From Tenrec ecaudatus (taxonomy: Eukaryota; Chordata; Mammalia; Afrosoricida; Tenrecidae), in the NCBI RefSeq assembly GCF_050624435.1, contig NC_134546.1, positions 15,523,001-15,587,000 on the forward strand: 64,000 nt of DNA, written 5' to 3'. The position numbers and the translations under genes are program-made. Every line of letters begins with the position of its first letter. Position 1 is the stretch's first letter. Below the pieces are notes generated by a model. The model made no database searches and had not been told where the DNA came from. It saw only the letters and a program-made list of their open reading frames with translations. Shown here piece after piece: positions 11,246 to 23,572 of the stretch.

Positions 11246-12154
11246 TTACCCACTTGTGAAATTGAGTTGATTGTTCCTTCCATGTTGAGCCTTGAACATC
11301 CTTTTACGCCTTCTGCATAAAGCTCTTTGTCTGGTGAGTGATTTCCAAATACGTTTCATTCTCTGCATCTGAGACTTACCTTTCTCTCCTGCAGAGCTGC
11401 TCACAGAGAAAAGGCTTTGCCTCTGCAAGTCCAATATCAGCTTCTCTCGGGCAGGCTTTGCCGAGGGCAGCGCTTTGGGTCACGCCAGTGGGGGTAGTCC
11501 GAGGATGGCACATGTGTTTATCATTTAGGTTGCAGGCTCTCTGAGCCCTTCATTCGACTCCCGCCTGCAATAGCCTGTAAACACGGTCTTTCCTTCCCCC
11601 TCCAGGCTGCCCACAGGAACACACCAGACTCTCAAGCCCTGCGAACAGATTTCCTGGCTCACCCTGAGCGCTCAGCCCTCCCTGCCCAGGCTCCTCCCCA
11701 AGATCATAAAAGTCACATTTTCCAAAATACTTTTCATCACCCAGAGGAAAGGGCCGGGAGACTGGCGTGCCCAGTGGTGCTTTCACGGTAGAGCACTCAA
11801 AATGCATTCTTGACCCCCTTTCTCCTTGGGGTGCATGTGGAATGCCACTCTGGAACCTCAGTCTCCCCCATCTGGTGAGAACAATAGCACCTGCCGCCTA
11901 TCGATGGAATTTAAGGTTCAACCCAATCCATTAGCCCAAACCTTGCAAGCCAGTTCTCCCCTTGTGAAGGCACCTTTTGGGCGAAGCAGTGCCAGACCCG
12001 AGAGGTTTGGAACCAGGAGTGAATCCCACATGTCGAGATGTAAGCCAATGGTTCCCCTTCTCCCACTTCCTGTTTGTCCATTGAGGTGCCTCCATCTTCA
12101 GCCTCCACACTCACTCTTGCAGGGTTTCATCCATCCTTCCTGTGGCGGATGGCT

Positions 12155-12178
12155 ACACACACACACACACACACACAC
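12155..12178. repeat. (AC)n microsatellite
   Basis: 12 units. Confidence 0.9.
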
Positions 12179-12199
12179 GAGACTAGAAGAATGATGTTC

Positions 12200-12385
12200 A
12201 TCTAGTGGTGCAAATGACACGCACACTGCTACTCACTGAAAGATGGGAGGTTCAAGCCACCTGCAGTGCCTCAGCAGAAAGTCCTGGCAATCAGCCATTG
12301 ATGACCCCATAGATTATAGTTCTACTCCGGCACGCATGGGTTGGCATGAGTCAGAGTTGACTGGATGACAACTGGTAGCATCTTC
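12200..12385 (+). mobile_element. AfroSINE
   Basis: TAGTGGTGCAAATGACACGC head; GGTTGGCATGAGTCAGAGTTGACTGGATGACAACTGG tail. Confidence 0.75.
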
Positions 12386-13102
12386 ATGAGCACTATGAGG
12401 CTTGGCGGAGGGCTGCTATGGGGACGGATGTGCATGAGGGACCGGCTAGGAGGTGTGCCAAGGTGCACCACGTCTGATAGAGGCATGAAGGTTGTTCACT
12501 GTTGTTACGAAATAACAACAGTGAACTTGCGGAAGAAAATCCCACTATATATATTTTTTGTTTGTTTTCTTCAGGCAGCTGATAATGCTGGACACCTTTG
12601 AAGGGGAAATAGAGACACGGGTTCTCAGTGGCAGAGCCAGGGGTGGGGGACCTTCTGCATCCTGCGACTCCTCACGCAAGGCTCAGGAGGCAAATGGCTT
12701 GACTGGAGGAAAAAGTCAAGTCTCCGTGTTGCTGTTCTCGGGGGCTATAGGGTTGGCTCCAACCCATAGCGACCATGCACGACCATGCACGACACAACGG
12801 GGCACTGCTTGGCTCTCTGCATCTGCACAATTGTTCCTAGGATGGAGCCCCTTGTTGCAGCCACTGTGTCAATCCATCTTGTCAAGGGCCTTCCTCTTTG
12901 CCACTACCCCTCTCCTTTCCCCAGCATGATGTCCTGGTCTCTCCTGACAATATGTCCAAAGTGCATGAGAGGAAGTCTCACCATCCTTGCCTCTCGGGAG
13001 CAGTCTGGCTGTACTTCTTACCATACAGATCTGTTGGTTCTTTTGGCAGTCCATGGTCCTTTCAATATTCTTCGCCAGCACCACGATTCCAATGCATGAA
13101 TT

Positions 13103-13372
13103 CTACTTATAATCATCTTATTGGGGGCTCGTACAACTCTTATCACCATCCATCCATCCATCCATCTATCCATCCATCCATCCATCCATCCATCTATCCA
13201 TCCATCCATCCATCCATCCATCCATCCATCCATCCATCCATCCATTGTGTCAAGCCAATTTGTACATTTGTTGTCATCATCCTCAAGACATTTTCTTTCT
13301 ACTTGAGCCCTTGGTATCAGCTTCTCATTACCCCCTCCTTCCCTCCCTCCCATTGATAATTTATAAATGATC
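13103..13372 (-). mobile_element. L1-type 3' terminus, antisense, inserted in an RTE element
   Basis: Starts TTATTGGGGGCTCGTACAACTCTTATCAC, continues with TACTTGAGCCCTTGGTATCAGCTTCTCA and ends at AATTTATAAATGATCA. Contains an expanded CCAT tract. RTE sequence resumes on the far side. Confidence 0.8.
13147..13245. repeat. (CCAT)n microsatellite within an L1 3' end
   Basis: About 24 units with two CTAT variants, grown from the CACAATCCAT segment of the L1 end. The same site is expanded to a lesser degree at 19859-19887. Confidence 0.95.
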
Positions 13373-13989
13373 AATATCCAATTTTCACATGCATACGAGG
13401 CAGCTGGGAACACCGTGGCTTGGGTCAGGCGCACCTTGCTCCTCAAAGTAACATTCTTGCTCTCCCCGACCTCTCCATGGTGTCCCACCCGTCAGCAGCT
13501 CTACGCAAGACACTGTCACTGTTGTTTCTGCTTGGCCGATATTCTGTGCACGTTAGAATGAGTTATTCTGCCAGGCGCTACGGCAGCCCCAACGGGATTT
13601 CAAAATGCCGTGACAGGGGCGACGTCACACATTCCGTAGGCTTCAACTGCATGTTATGGCAGACCTGCCAGAAATATTCTGCCTGGTCATTTTCTGCTAC
13701 TTTGAAGTGACTCACCAGGGTAGCCTCGTTCCCCCCCACACTGCTGAAACACTAAGCAGATGCCTGACCCTGGGCTGAAGAACTTAATCCCTACCACTCC
13801 CTGTCGTTGACATTTCAGCAGCATTGAGCTCTCCTCTCCCTCCTGTCCTTGTCTGAGCTCCTCTTTAACACCAATGGGAGCATCCCTCTGGTCTCCAGAA
13901 TCCGTTTCTTCATTCAAATGGATGTTGAGCAATAGCCAATGCTTGCCATCCTTGGGAAACGTGGCGTTTTCATTCTTTGACTCATTGAG

Positions 13990-14172
13990 GTGGGGGGTCG
14001 TGGGTACCAGCTGGACTGCTAACTGCAAAGACAGCCGTTTGAAGCCACCCGCTGCTCCTGGGGAGACAGCCCGGAGTTTCTACCCTCGCCCTTAAAGACT
14101 TACAGGTGCAGTCCTGTCCTCTCCTGCGGGGTGGCTGTGAGTTGGCAAGTGTTTCATTTTGGGTTTTGGCGA
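13990..14172 (+). mobile_element. AfroSINE
   Basis: GGACTGCTAACTGCAAAGACAGCCGTTTGAAGCCACCCGCTGCTCC, tail GGGTGGCTGTGAGTTGGCAAGTG. Confidence 0.75.
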
Positions 14173-14849
14173 CACATCATATAAAACCTTTTTTTCTGAG
14201 GTTGAAATAACTTGGATGCTTCTAGACGCTTGACGTGTTGTGACAAATGACTATCAAACGGCTCCAAATCTCACCCTGTGGGTGGCTTATGGTCCATTTA
14301 ACTTCTTATGGTGAGCTGAGAATTATTCTTTTGTTTCTTATGCAGAGACGATCTTACCTTCCACAGATTCCATTATTTTCAGAGTTCTGTGGAAGATGCA
14401 GGCAGTCTCCAACTACAAGGGATGTGAGTTACCACAAACCACATGTACAACCCCCCCATCTTATTAGTAATATGTACTGCATAAATACTATAGGATATAG
14501 TTTGTTATAAATTTATGTTTGATATTTCCAATACCCAGAGTCAAATAAAGATTGGACTTATAAAGACTGATAATAAAAGTTCATGAAAACGTTTAACCTC
14601 CACTTTGATCTACTTAAAAGTCATTTCAGGTTAAAAAACAAAAAGAAGGGGAAACACTTGTGAATTAAGCCTCCAGTGAATTCCTCTGACCATGAACCAG
14701 GCATGTAAACAGCCTTGAAAATGATCTTTTTATGCGGCGCACATGGCAAAGTGAACTACAGCAGATATATCCAGGTGGAATTTTGATACCTTATTATTTC
14801 ATCACCCTTTTGACCCATTTTAAACTTGTAGTTTTTACTCTCTTCTACT

Positions 14850-15172
14850 TCCTTTTTGATTGAGGTTTTTCTCTGTTTGATTTTGTTATTGTTGTTAGTT
14901 TTGGGGTGGGGTGGGAGTAGGGGTTTGGTTTTGTATGTTTTCCTATATATGAAATTCAGGATAGGTAAATCTATAGAGACCGTAACTGGATTAATGGTTC
15001 CTTGGGGGTCTGGCAGGGGTGGTTGGGGGGAAATGGGGAGCTAATAATGATGAGGACAAGAAAGAAGAGCATGTTCTAAAATTGATTGTGATGATGATCA
15101 TACAACTCATCGTGTTATGATATGTTGATTATATGTCAATAAAACCTTTTTTTTTTCAGTTAACGAAAACTG
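14850..15172 (+). mobile_element. Old L1 3' end, sense
   Basis: AAGAGCATGTTCTAAAATTGATTGTGATGATGATCATACAACTC is a typical mammalian L1 3' UTR segment, followed by GTCAATAAAACC and a T-rich/A-rich junction. Confidence 0.55.
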
Positions 15173-15297
15173 AAAAAAGAAAAGAAGGTATTTAGCTTAA
15201 CCAAAGCTGGTTGTAGGAATGGAACTCTGTTGGAAGTCAGATACTATCTGTATATATGTATTTTTAGTTTGCCTTCTTTATAAACAAAAGCAACTTT

Positions 15298-15505
15298 GTT
15301 GTTGCTGCTGCAGTTGTGTGTCATTGAGTGATTCTGACTCCCAGTGACAACATGCGGCAGGGCACAACGGTCCCCTGGGTTTCTGTGGTTCAGTCTTTAT
15401 GGGGCATATTGCCAAGCCTGGCAGCACATATGGGTGGGACGAGGTACCAACCTTCCAGTTAGCAGCCAGGCATCTAACTGTTCTACCACCAGGCCTCCTC
15501 TTGTA
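15298..15505 (-). mobile_element. AfroSINE, older subfamily
   Basis: TTGTTGCTGCTGCAGTTGTGTGTCATTGAGTGATTCTGACTCCCAGTGAC start, CCAGTTAGCAGCCAGGCATCTAACTGTTCTACCACCAGG end. Confidence 0.8.
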
Positions 15506-15519
15506 CATGTACATTTCAA

Positions 15520-15800
15520 TTATGTTTAGTAAATTTATACACATGTGCAAACATCACCACGATCCAGTTTTAGGCGACTTTACTTCATCCAGAAAGTTCC
15601 TGAACCTCCAGATAACCATCGACCTACTTCCATTTGGATACTTCTTCCATGTGAAATGATATATGTTGTCTTTTGTATTTGATTTCTTTGACTTAGTCTA
15701 ATCCTTTTCAGGTCTAGCCATGCTGTAGCATCTATCACTAGTTCCTTTTTGTTGCTTAAATAATATTCCTTCATACAGATCTCGCCGTGCTGTTTACCCA
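15520..15800 (-). mobile_element. Old L1 3' UTR, antisense
   Basis: AGGTCTAGCCATGCTGTAGCATCTATCACTAGTTCCTTTTTGTTGCTTAAATAATATTCCTTCATACAGAT corresponds to the well-known mammalian L1M antisense segment 'catgttgtagcatgtatcag...gaataatattccattgtatgg'. Confidence 0.6.
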
Positions 15801-15811
15801 GTCACCAGCTG

Positions 15812-16732
15812 TATTAGTCTGGGTCGACTAGAGAAACAAATTCATTGACACTCATATATGTATAATAAGGAACTTTTTATAAAGAGCAATTGCATATTGA
15901 GAAAACATCTGAGCCCAGTTCAGATCAAGTCCATACGTCCAATACTAGCTCATATGTCCAATACCAGTCTATAAATTCCTCTTCAGACTCATGCAACACA
16001 TGCAATGACACCGGATGCAGGATGATCGCAGGCCAGTGGGTGGAAAGTCTTGTAGATTTGGTGGTGGTAGAAGCATCACAGTGCTGCCAGGGGTCTCCAC
16101 ATGGCTCCTCCAGCCCCAGGGCTCTGGCTCCATCAGCGTAGCTCCACGTGGCTTGTCAGTAGGAAGAAAAGCAGAGAGAGTACCATATATACTCGAATAT
16201 AAGCCGACCCGAGTATAAGCCAAGGTACCTAATTATTACCTGGGAAACCAGAAAAACTGATTAACTCGAGGATAAGCCTAGGGTGGGAAATGCAGGATGT
16301 GAGTTAACACAGAGACCAGAGGGGAGAGACAGAATGCAGCCACAGACACATCCTTACCAGTTCAGCTGCCGGTGTAAGTGAATCACTACGGGTGCTTCTG
16401 AGAATCAGAGCCGTCCATGTCATAGGATGGCTCTGATTGGTTAGATGTGAGTAAACAAACATTCAAAGCCCTGCAGTGTCAGCGGGGCTTTGAATGAACA
16501 GTGGAGGAATGGCAATCACCCGCGAGATGTTACACCTCGCTGGGGTACCACTGACTCGTGTATAAGCCGAACCCCAGTTTTTCACGAGTATATATGGTAG
16601 GTCTGGCCTCCAGTGAACTATTTATTTCTTTAGCGCCTCCTAATGAGGTCAGCAAGCTGTGACCTGATTGACAGGCTAACCTCCACCCGTTCATTCTTAA
16701 TGGTGTCCAGTTGACACCAGATGATGTAACTG
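15812..16732 (-). repeat. Unclassified TG...CA interspersed repeat, interrupted by a MITE
   Basis: TGTATTAGTCTGGGTCGACTAGAGAAACAAATTC opens it, GATGATGTAACTGCCACA closes it, and the interior (AAGAGCAATTG, GATCAAGTCCATA, GATC(G/A)CAGGCCAGTGGGTGG) matches the copy at 40752-41325. The MITE at 16181-16599 splits it. Confidence 0.7.
16181..16599. mobile_element. Mariner/Tc-like MITE (419 bp), nested in another repeat
   Basis: TACCATATATACTCGAATATAAGCCGACCC at the left and CACGAGTATATATGGTA at the right form terminal inverted repeats with TA at both edges. The motif CTCGA(G/A)(G/T)ATAAGCC recurs inside. It interrupts the unclassified repeat at 15812-16732. Confidence 0.7.
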
Positions 16733-17735
16733 CCACACCAGCTGATGGACTCTGGATTGCCACCTCCCATCGCTATGAACAAAGGTGCAAGGGACATTGG
16801 CACGTGAGAAATGGTGTGGACGTGTGCTGTCCCTTCTGTTAGGTGGATTCCTAGGGTGGATTGCCGGGTGCCGTGGGACCTGCATGTGTGATTTCTAAAG
16901 CAGCACATACCTGGACCTTAGCGGGAGGAGCGACCTCACTGGGCGTGAACAGGTTCTGTGGTTTTGTTCCCCTTTCGTTATTTACTTACCTATCTGTTTT
17001 GTGATCGTCCTAGATGGAAACATGTCCTCTGCTATCACTGGGACTGTCGAGGCAGGGCTCTCATTTCTCACATCTGTCCTGGGTGACGGGAGCCAGCCAC
17101 AGTCTGCCCGTGCTCTGAGGGCCCTCACAGACACGATCACCGTCTGCCCGGCCTCCTGCACTGCTGTTCCTCTCCAGTAGGTGGTGCAGGTGTTTCCCTC
17201 ATCTGCTGCCCCTCAGGCCTTGCGGTGGTCCCCCCAGGGGTGCTGCTGACCTGGGGGCTCACCATCTTGTCTCCCAGCACCATCTTGGCTATCCTAAGTC
17301 TTACAGAGTTCCTGCTGCCCCAAATGGCATATCAACAGCATCTTTCTCGATTTCTACTCCAATTCCTGGTTGCCTCTCTTCAACTTACTGTGGTAGACTT
17401 TGGGCTATTTCGGTGGAAACTTTGAACTCAGCTCTGCTGATGTTCCATTAGCTGCCTCTGCTGTCGTGTCGCCTCCCTCTCCACGGGGCTGGGCTAGATA
17501 TGGACCAACATTCGTCTATCACACTGCAGCGGCAAATCCACAGCCCGTGGGCCACCACTTCCTCCCTGCCAGCACCGCTCATCAGTCACTACCCACTTGA
17601 CATTCACAAGCCTGCCTGGCCCTCAGACACCCTGGCATTACTCCCAGCCAGGTGTTCTCCAGCAAGAGGTGACCTCTCTGCCTGCTTTTCAATGCCCAAG
17701 GACCCATTCTTTTCCCTGTACCCTGGGAAACTTCT

Positions 17736-17785
17736 ATGTGTGTGTGCGTGTGTGTGTGTGCATTACACACACATGCACACACACA
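17736..17785. repeat. (GT)n then (AC)n compound tract
   Basis: GT units followed after CATT by AC units; able to fold back on itself. Confidence 0.85.
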
Positions 17786-18549
17786 CGCCAGCACCACGAG
17801 CTGTTTGAATAACACGTGACTTCACAGGAAATACTCTCCCACTGGAAGCATCAGGGGTCGCTCGGCTCTTTCCCTTCATTAACTGATAACAGGACCGTGC
17901 CGAGCTGTGGAGGGGCAGGGTCTGTCTGGGAGGGAATGTGTACGTGTGTGGTGGAACATCTGTGTAGTATCATTTCACTGCTCGCAGAGATGTAACTACC
18001 AGGTCTGGGAATGCAGGCCTGGGAAAATGTGCAAGTTGAAGTTCAGGGCAATCGCTGATGTGTGTGGGGGTGGGGGGAGTGTAAAGACAATGCAAGCCTC
18101 GAAGGATCTGTCCATTTTTAACCGCCTAAAAGAATCTTAAAGCAAATGCTTTCCCACATAGACGTTTCAGGCACCAACACAAGGAGCTTGGGACAGCGGC
18201 GCTTGTGTTCTGCCCTCGGACCCAAGAAAGGATCCTATGGAAAGGGGAGATGCTTGGTTGCGGACAGTGGATGAGATACCAACGTTGACTCATCTTGGTA
18301 GTGTGCTCGTGAGGGTGCTGTGAGGAAACAAAGAATTCATAGTTTTCAGGAGGCAAAATTTAACATGAGAAGGAAATTGCATACTGTCTGTGCTTGGCTT
18401 TACAACGTCTTAGAGATGGAAAGGAGAGTAAAAGAAGCAAGGGGTGAAGTACGCATGCCCCGCATCTTGATCATGGCTCCTAATCGACTCCTTATGTTGG
18501 CGATTGAAATGTTTGTAGGATAACACGGGCATTTCAAGTTTCTATTTTC

Positions 18550-18735
18550 TCTCGCAGCCACCGAGTCGATTCTGACGCATGTTGACCCACTGCCCACGGT
18601 GGGTTTCTGAGACTGGAACTCATTCCTTAGAGGGAGTAGAAAGCCTCATCTTTCTCCCGAAGAGTGGCTGCTGGTCTCAAACCACTGACCTTCGGGTTAG
18701 CAGCCTGGCATGTAACCCACCGATGCTCCTGCTAA
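18550..18735 (-). mobile_element. AfroSINE
   Basis: CTCGCAGCCACCGAGTCGATTCTGACGC start; GACCTTCGGGTTAGCAGCCTGGCATGTAACCCACC end. Confidence 0.8.
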
Positions 18736-19613
18736 GATTCCATCAGCTGCTTGAAAGAGGAAAGACGGGGCTCCTGATGGGGCGACAGGCAGGCTCCTAA
18801 TATCAGGCTGATAACTGAGAAGAAGGCCAATGAAGGGCCAGGAACTGATTAGAATTGGACCACAGAGGACTTGCAGCCTCTCCAAAACACGTTGTGTGAC
18901 CGTAGGGGGCCGGTTCTGAGGGTTGTCCTGCCTGGATCTTTGCTGTGGAACACTGGACCACAGAATCAGTTCGGCTTCTACCGTGCAGAGACTCTGAGCA
19001 TCCTCATGCGCGAAGCAGCCGGACTCGCTCATGAATGCCGAGGGGAGCCACATTGCCTCGCCTGGAAAGAGTGGTGAGCCTTGGCAATGGAAGGCTGAGC
19101 CTTCTCCCGACAGTTCTCCCCGGTTCCTGGGCCAGTGGTCCCTCAGCTTGTGCGGTGCAGGTGGCTGGTCCTCATGCTAACATCTGGGGAAGCAGTTGGC
19201 TTCTCTGTACATTGTCTAACCCGAGGTGGGGGTGGGGGTGTTGGGATTCACCATGGGATCGCCAAATCTGGCCTTCACCTTGGGGGGTAGGGTTGTGTGG
19301 AGGTGGGGGCGGGGAGGCAGCTCTGGGGCAGCATCGAGTAGGAAGCGTTCACGGTTCGGCAGGTTTCTTGTGATTACACTTGGCTTCCTGTTATGCAGAG
19401 ATAGGTGGCAGCGGGGGCCCCAGGGAGGACTGCAACCGATGGACACACTCGCAGGTCTGCACCAGGCGATCAGGAATTCCTCAGAAAGACTCGCTCGCTG
19501 GGCCCAAAGCGTGACTCCGGGTGGGAGGCCCTGCAGAGCACCCCAGGGCATAGGGGCGGGGGTGGGTGGGTGGGGGGCGGGGTATGTGTCAGAACTCAGA
19601 AGCCCTTACAAGT

Positions 19614-19669
19614 CTGGTTTCCAAGCCTGGACGGTCGGAGCCTGGTTTCCAAGCCTGGATGGTCCGAGC
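19614..19669. repeat. 28-bp tandem duplication
   Basis: CTGGTTTCCAAGCCTGGA(C/T)GGTC(G/C)GAGC twice, with two differences. Confidence 0.9.
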
Positions 19670-19689
19670 AGCTGACGGGCAAAAGGAAA

Positions 19690-19692
<3 letters not shown>

Positions 19693-19741
<49 letters not shown>
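19693..19741. repeat. (GT)n microsatellite
   Basis: About 24 units. Confidence 0.95.
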
Positions 19742-19744
<3 letters not shown>

Positions 19745-19807
19745 CTTTTCATAGCATGAGGGAGCTGCTTCCTGCCGAAGATTGAGTGACGAAGGCCATT
19801 TCCTTCT

Positions 19808-20065
19808 TCTTTTCTTTGTAAAATAATTTTATTGCGGGCTCATACAGCTCTTATCACAATCCATCCATCCATCCATCCATCCATCCAATGTGTCAAGCAC
19901 ATTGGTACATGTGTTGGCATCATCGTTTCCAAAACATTTTCTTTCTACTTGAACTCTTGGTATCAACTTCTCCTTTTTCCCTTCCCTCCCTCCCAAACCC
20001 ACAATAATTTATAAATTATTATTATTTTCTTAATGTCTTAGACTGACCAATGTCTCCTTTCACCC
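19808..20065 (-). mobile_element. L1-type 3' terminus, antisense
   Basis: TTTTATTGCGGGCTCATACAGCTCTTATCACAATCC, a short CCAT tract, then TACTTGAACTCTTGGTATCAACTTCTC and ACTGACCAATGTCTCCTTTCACCCACTTTTCTGTTG, matching the reverse of the LINE end at 59480-59760. Confidence 0.8.
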
Positions 20066-20617
20066 ACTTTTCTGTTGCCCGTGGGTAGAAGTCCTGAAAG
20101 TCAAGTCTTCCCAACTCCTGGACAGGGAGGCAGGCGTGGAGGGACACTGTGGCAGGGGAGGGGGGTGTCTTCGGTGTCAATTTGTCTCAGGCAGGGCCTC
20201 CCGGGAAGGCCCGGGTGGTTTAACCCCCGGGAGCCCAGAGAAAGCTCCTTGCTTCCCTTCTCCAGCCGGAACCAGAGGTCAGCTTGTTGCCTTTCGAGGG
20301 GAGAAAAGTCTTTTCATATCAAATTGAGAAAAATGAAACTCAGAATGCAAAAAACACCATCCCAGAGGAACCGTCACCAGAGAAATAAATATACCCTAAA
20401 TTGAAAGGCCAGGCTTTAAGAGTGTGAAGGTCTTAAAAATCCTGGGACTCCCGCCTCTCCAGGGATGGTCCCCTTAAAATAGAGGGCCTTTGCCTGGGAG
20501 AAGGGAGACAGGACAAAGAAGTGAGTCTGAGGGGTCGCAGGTGAAATTTCTGCATTTTCATCTGAGTAGAAATGAGTGCTGTCTCCCCGCAGCCTGAGTA
20601 CTGAACAACAGGGGGAT

Positions 20618-20619
<2 letters not shown>

Positions 20620-20654
<35 letters not shown>
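20620..20654. repeat. (GT)n microsatellite
   Basis: About 17 units. Confidence 0.95.
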
Positions 20655-20655
<1 letters not shown>

Positions 20656-20864
20656 CAGAGTACGTGTGCAAGGCCTGAGAGAGCAGGGCGTTCAGGGTGG
20701 TGTTGATCATTCCCAGCGAGGCTCTGCTGCTGGAGGCAGCTCGCCCGCGGCTCCTCCACTTCCCCTGGGCGCTGTGAGCTGCGGGGGCCGCCCGAGCCCT
20801 CAGTGTACACAGACTGTCTCCCTCTTCCTCCCGCCCACGCTCCAGCCACACTTGGCTTTGCCCT

Positions 20865-21025
20865 GTCTCGGTGACTCTGACTCATTGTCACCCCATGTGT
20901 GTCAGCGTAGACCTGTGCTCCCCAGCGTTTTCAGGGCCTGGTGTTTCTGTGGACTTTCAGACCCGTCTTCCAAAGCACCTGTGATCAGACTCAAGCTTCC
21001 AACCTTTTGGTGAGCAATCAGGTGT
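20865..21025 (-). mobile_element. AfroSINE, older subfamily, diverged
   Basis: GACTCTGACTCATTGTCACCCCATGTGTGTCAGCGTAGACCTGTGCTCC is the diagnostic part of the older subtype. Confidence 0.65.
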
Positions 21026-23047
21026 GTTTGGTGTTCGCCGTTCACCCCACCCCGAGAACACTCTGGTCTGCAAATGACCTTGGGCGGAAGCCCAGTGAGA
21101 TGCTCCAGGGCTACCTAATATGTCCATTTTCCTGTGGGGTTGTCAGCGTAGCCTTTGCGGTGGGCCTGAGGTCTCAGTGCCGTTTCTGTGTTATTGTTCT
21201 TCGAGGCCTGCTGAGCCTTGCAGAGCGCGTGGAGGGTGGAAAAATTAGCATGATGTTTTTGAGCAACGTCGTGGGGGTTGAGGCAGGGCCCTCTCTGGAC
21301 AGGGGCGGCACGGCTTTGTGCCCTGCACAGAGGGCATGTGGTGCCGGCTCTCCAGTCCTCTAGACTGTCTGGTCTTTGGAGGGCTTCCCATCTGGGCAGA
21401 CGTTATGTCTGCTCTTAGACTCTGTGGTTCTTTGGGGCCCGTGTGGCCTTGCTATGAAAATCCAGCTTTGTAATCAGATTGCTGGCTGGGTAACTGAGAC
21501 AGCTTCGGTTCATCTAGAAAACGAAGGAGGAAATAATGGCTCAATAGTGGCACCAGTGAGTGTGTTGGAGACGCTCACCGATGGATGATAGACTGGCTAA
21601 TATCTGGGCAAATTTAAGATACTTCGATGCTGGCTCTCATTACTTTGAAAATACTTCATTTTTAACTCCTGAATAAATAGCTATCCATAACCTTTAATGG
21701 ACCAGCTCACTCTCCTAGAAAAGTTATCCCAAACCCTGCCCTGCTGGAACCTACTTTCTGATGGTGACTTTTCCATTTTAAGTTTTCCGTGGATAGGGCT
21801 CTTTACTTATTCTGATTTTACTAGAAAGAAAGTTCTACTAGGTGTTGTGCTTTCCGTAGCACTTTGTAGTTCATGATTGACTCCTAATCCCCTCGGCCCA
21901 TGACCTCTCAGTCCCCCACACTTTCTCCCTGTTTCTTGTTTCTATCCCTCCTCTTTTTCTATCCCGCTCCCTGCCCTCGCCCCGCCCCCTGCCCACGATT
22001 TCTGAACTTTGTCCTGGGGCAAATGCCACCCTTTGGATTGCTGATTGTCTCCTTGGTGATCTTCTTCACCAGATGGGTCTGGGTACCATTTGCTGGGGTT
22101 TGGGCCACAAGAGTGAGCTGCATTCTGGACTTGGAGAGTGACTAGGGACCATGGATGGTCGCTACCTGTCTCCGACCAACCGGTGACTCTGTTGTTTTCG
22201 TTTTTCCACTTTCCCCCCACTCTACCCAGGGTTTTCTAACGTGAACCCTTTGGAGTGGCCAGCAGGGGCAGCCAGGCACCAGCCAGTCCTTCTGGTCTCT
22301 GAGTCTTGGAGGCGAGGCTGCACAGGGGCCACATATCCTTTGGACTAATTGTTTCCTCGTGTCTCTGCCTTTTCTTAATAAAATCTCTTCTTGGTTCTGG
22401 ATGAGGAGAGAACTGTATTTAAACCTTAGACGACCACTCACGTGCTGCTAAGCTCCGAGTCGCTACTCAATGTAGGATGTAGAACACCGGCGACTGGGTT
22501 TCTGATCTACCCAGGCGCAGTGGCCTTCCTACATCCTGAGGCAGGTCGGCTGGCAGACGCCCCTCCCCAGACAGCAGCTCCATTCTACTTCCTGTTACCA
22601 AACAGCCGGTAAAGAAAGATGAGACCCTCTCCTGGGAGGAGAAAGAAAGCTGAAAGGAGACGGGTCAGTGGTGGTGTTGGGGGAGTCGTTGGTCTGCCTT
22701 GGCGTCTCATGTCTTCCAAGCATCTTCCAGGAGGCCACGTTCATCATGGAATTTGGTTACTTGCTGAATTCCCCGTTTCCACTGGCGCCGTCCTAATTCA
22801 GGCTTCTAGATTTGTACCTGAAAAGTGGGGAAACGTACATCTCATCTTCCCCTTTGCCCTCTCCTCCTCCTTCCCTTCTTTCATCTTTCCTCTCTCACAT
22901 TCAACGTTCAGAGAGCGCATTCCATCATCACTACGTCAATGATGACAAGGCAGAAACAAGGTAACGGTTGCCGCTGTATCAGCTCCACGACGTGTCAGAG
23001 TTTGGAATGGCTGGTTTTTCAGAAGGACGTTGGCAAGTGAGGTAGTT

Positions 23048-23572
23048 AGTTTACTGTGCCAACCTGGCCGATAAACACATGTGGAGTTCATTGAAGGGCA
23101 GAGGGATAAATGGCTCAGTGAGCCTCACCTTTCAAGTTCTCGGGTCACTTGCTTTCTGATGGTTGGGTCAGGGTGCAGCTGCCTTAGCCGGTTTCCTGCT
23201 TCAGCTGGGAAGACTCACTTCCTGCAAGACATCCTCCGAGGAAAAGCCACATGGACCTACCCCGATGCAGCCCTGAGTGCTCAAGCACCTGTGTGGACAC
23301 CCCTGCCAGTGCTGAGATGCTTACGCATTCACATTACACATTGACCTGGATTTCCTCCTGTAGTTGGCATCATTTCGTCTGTTTTGTGAGTTGGAGGAGG
23401 ACTTTATGGATTGGTGTCAGACATATGGGTTAATGTTGGTCTTGTGGGCTTGGGCAGCACTGGGTTGGGATGTTTTCTTGCTGCACACTTACCCTTTCTA
23501 TAAAACTCTCTCTTATACATATGAGTTTCTGTGAATTTGTTTCTCTACAGTACCCAGGCTAACACAGCAGGC
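23048..23572 (+). repeat. Related TGTTAGAC-type repeat, sense
   Basis: AGTTTACTGTGCCAACCTGGCC to GAATTTGTTTCTCTACAGTACCCAGGCTAACACAG. The 3' end equals the reversed start of the repeats at 15812 and 40752, linking the two subfamilies. Confidence 0.65.

Larger units (their letters stand above)
12735..13510 (-). mobile_element. RTE-type LINE 3' end, interrupted by an L1 3' end
   Basis: 12735-13102 and 13373-13510 are two parts of one antisense RTE 3' region. The minus-strand translation has [19 protein letters not shown] in the second part and [17 protein letters not shown] in the first, which are adjacent in the intact family. The interval between them is an unrelated L1 3' terminus. The low end matches the 3' end at 35603 onwards. 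Confidence 0.75.

Noticed and set aside
12898-13356. 152-codon frame rich in Ile-His-Pro-Ser and its opposite-strand Trp-Met-Asp-Gly frame
   Set aside because: Product of the CCAT microsatellite, which has no stop in some frames.
20700-20860. GC-rich stretch as the promoter and first exon of long ARHGAP25
   Set aside because: GC-rich but with few CpG and no matching leader codons or donor.
20433-20891. 152-codon minus-strand frame with a Thr-His run
   Set aside because: Open only because of the GT/AC microsatellite; no domain.
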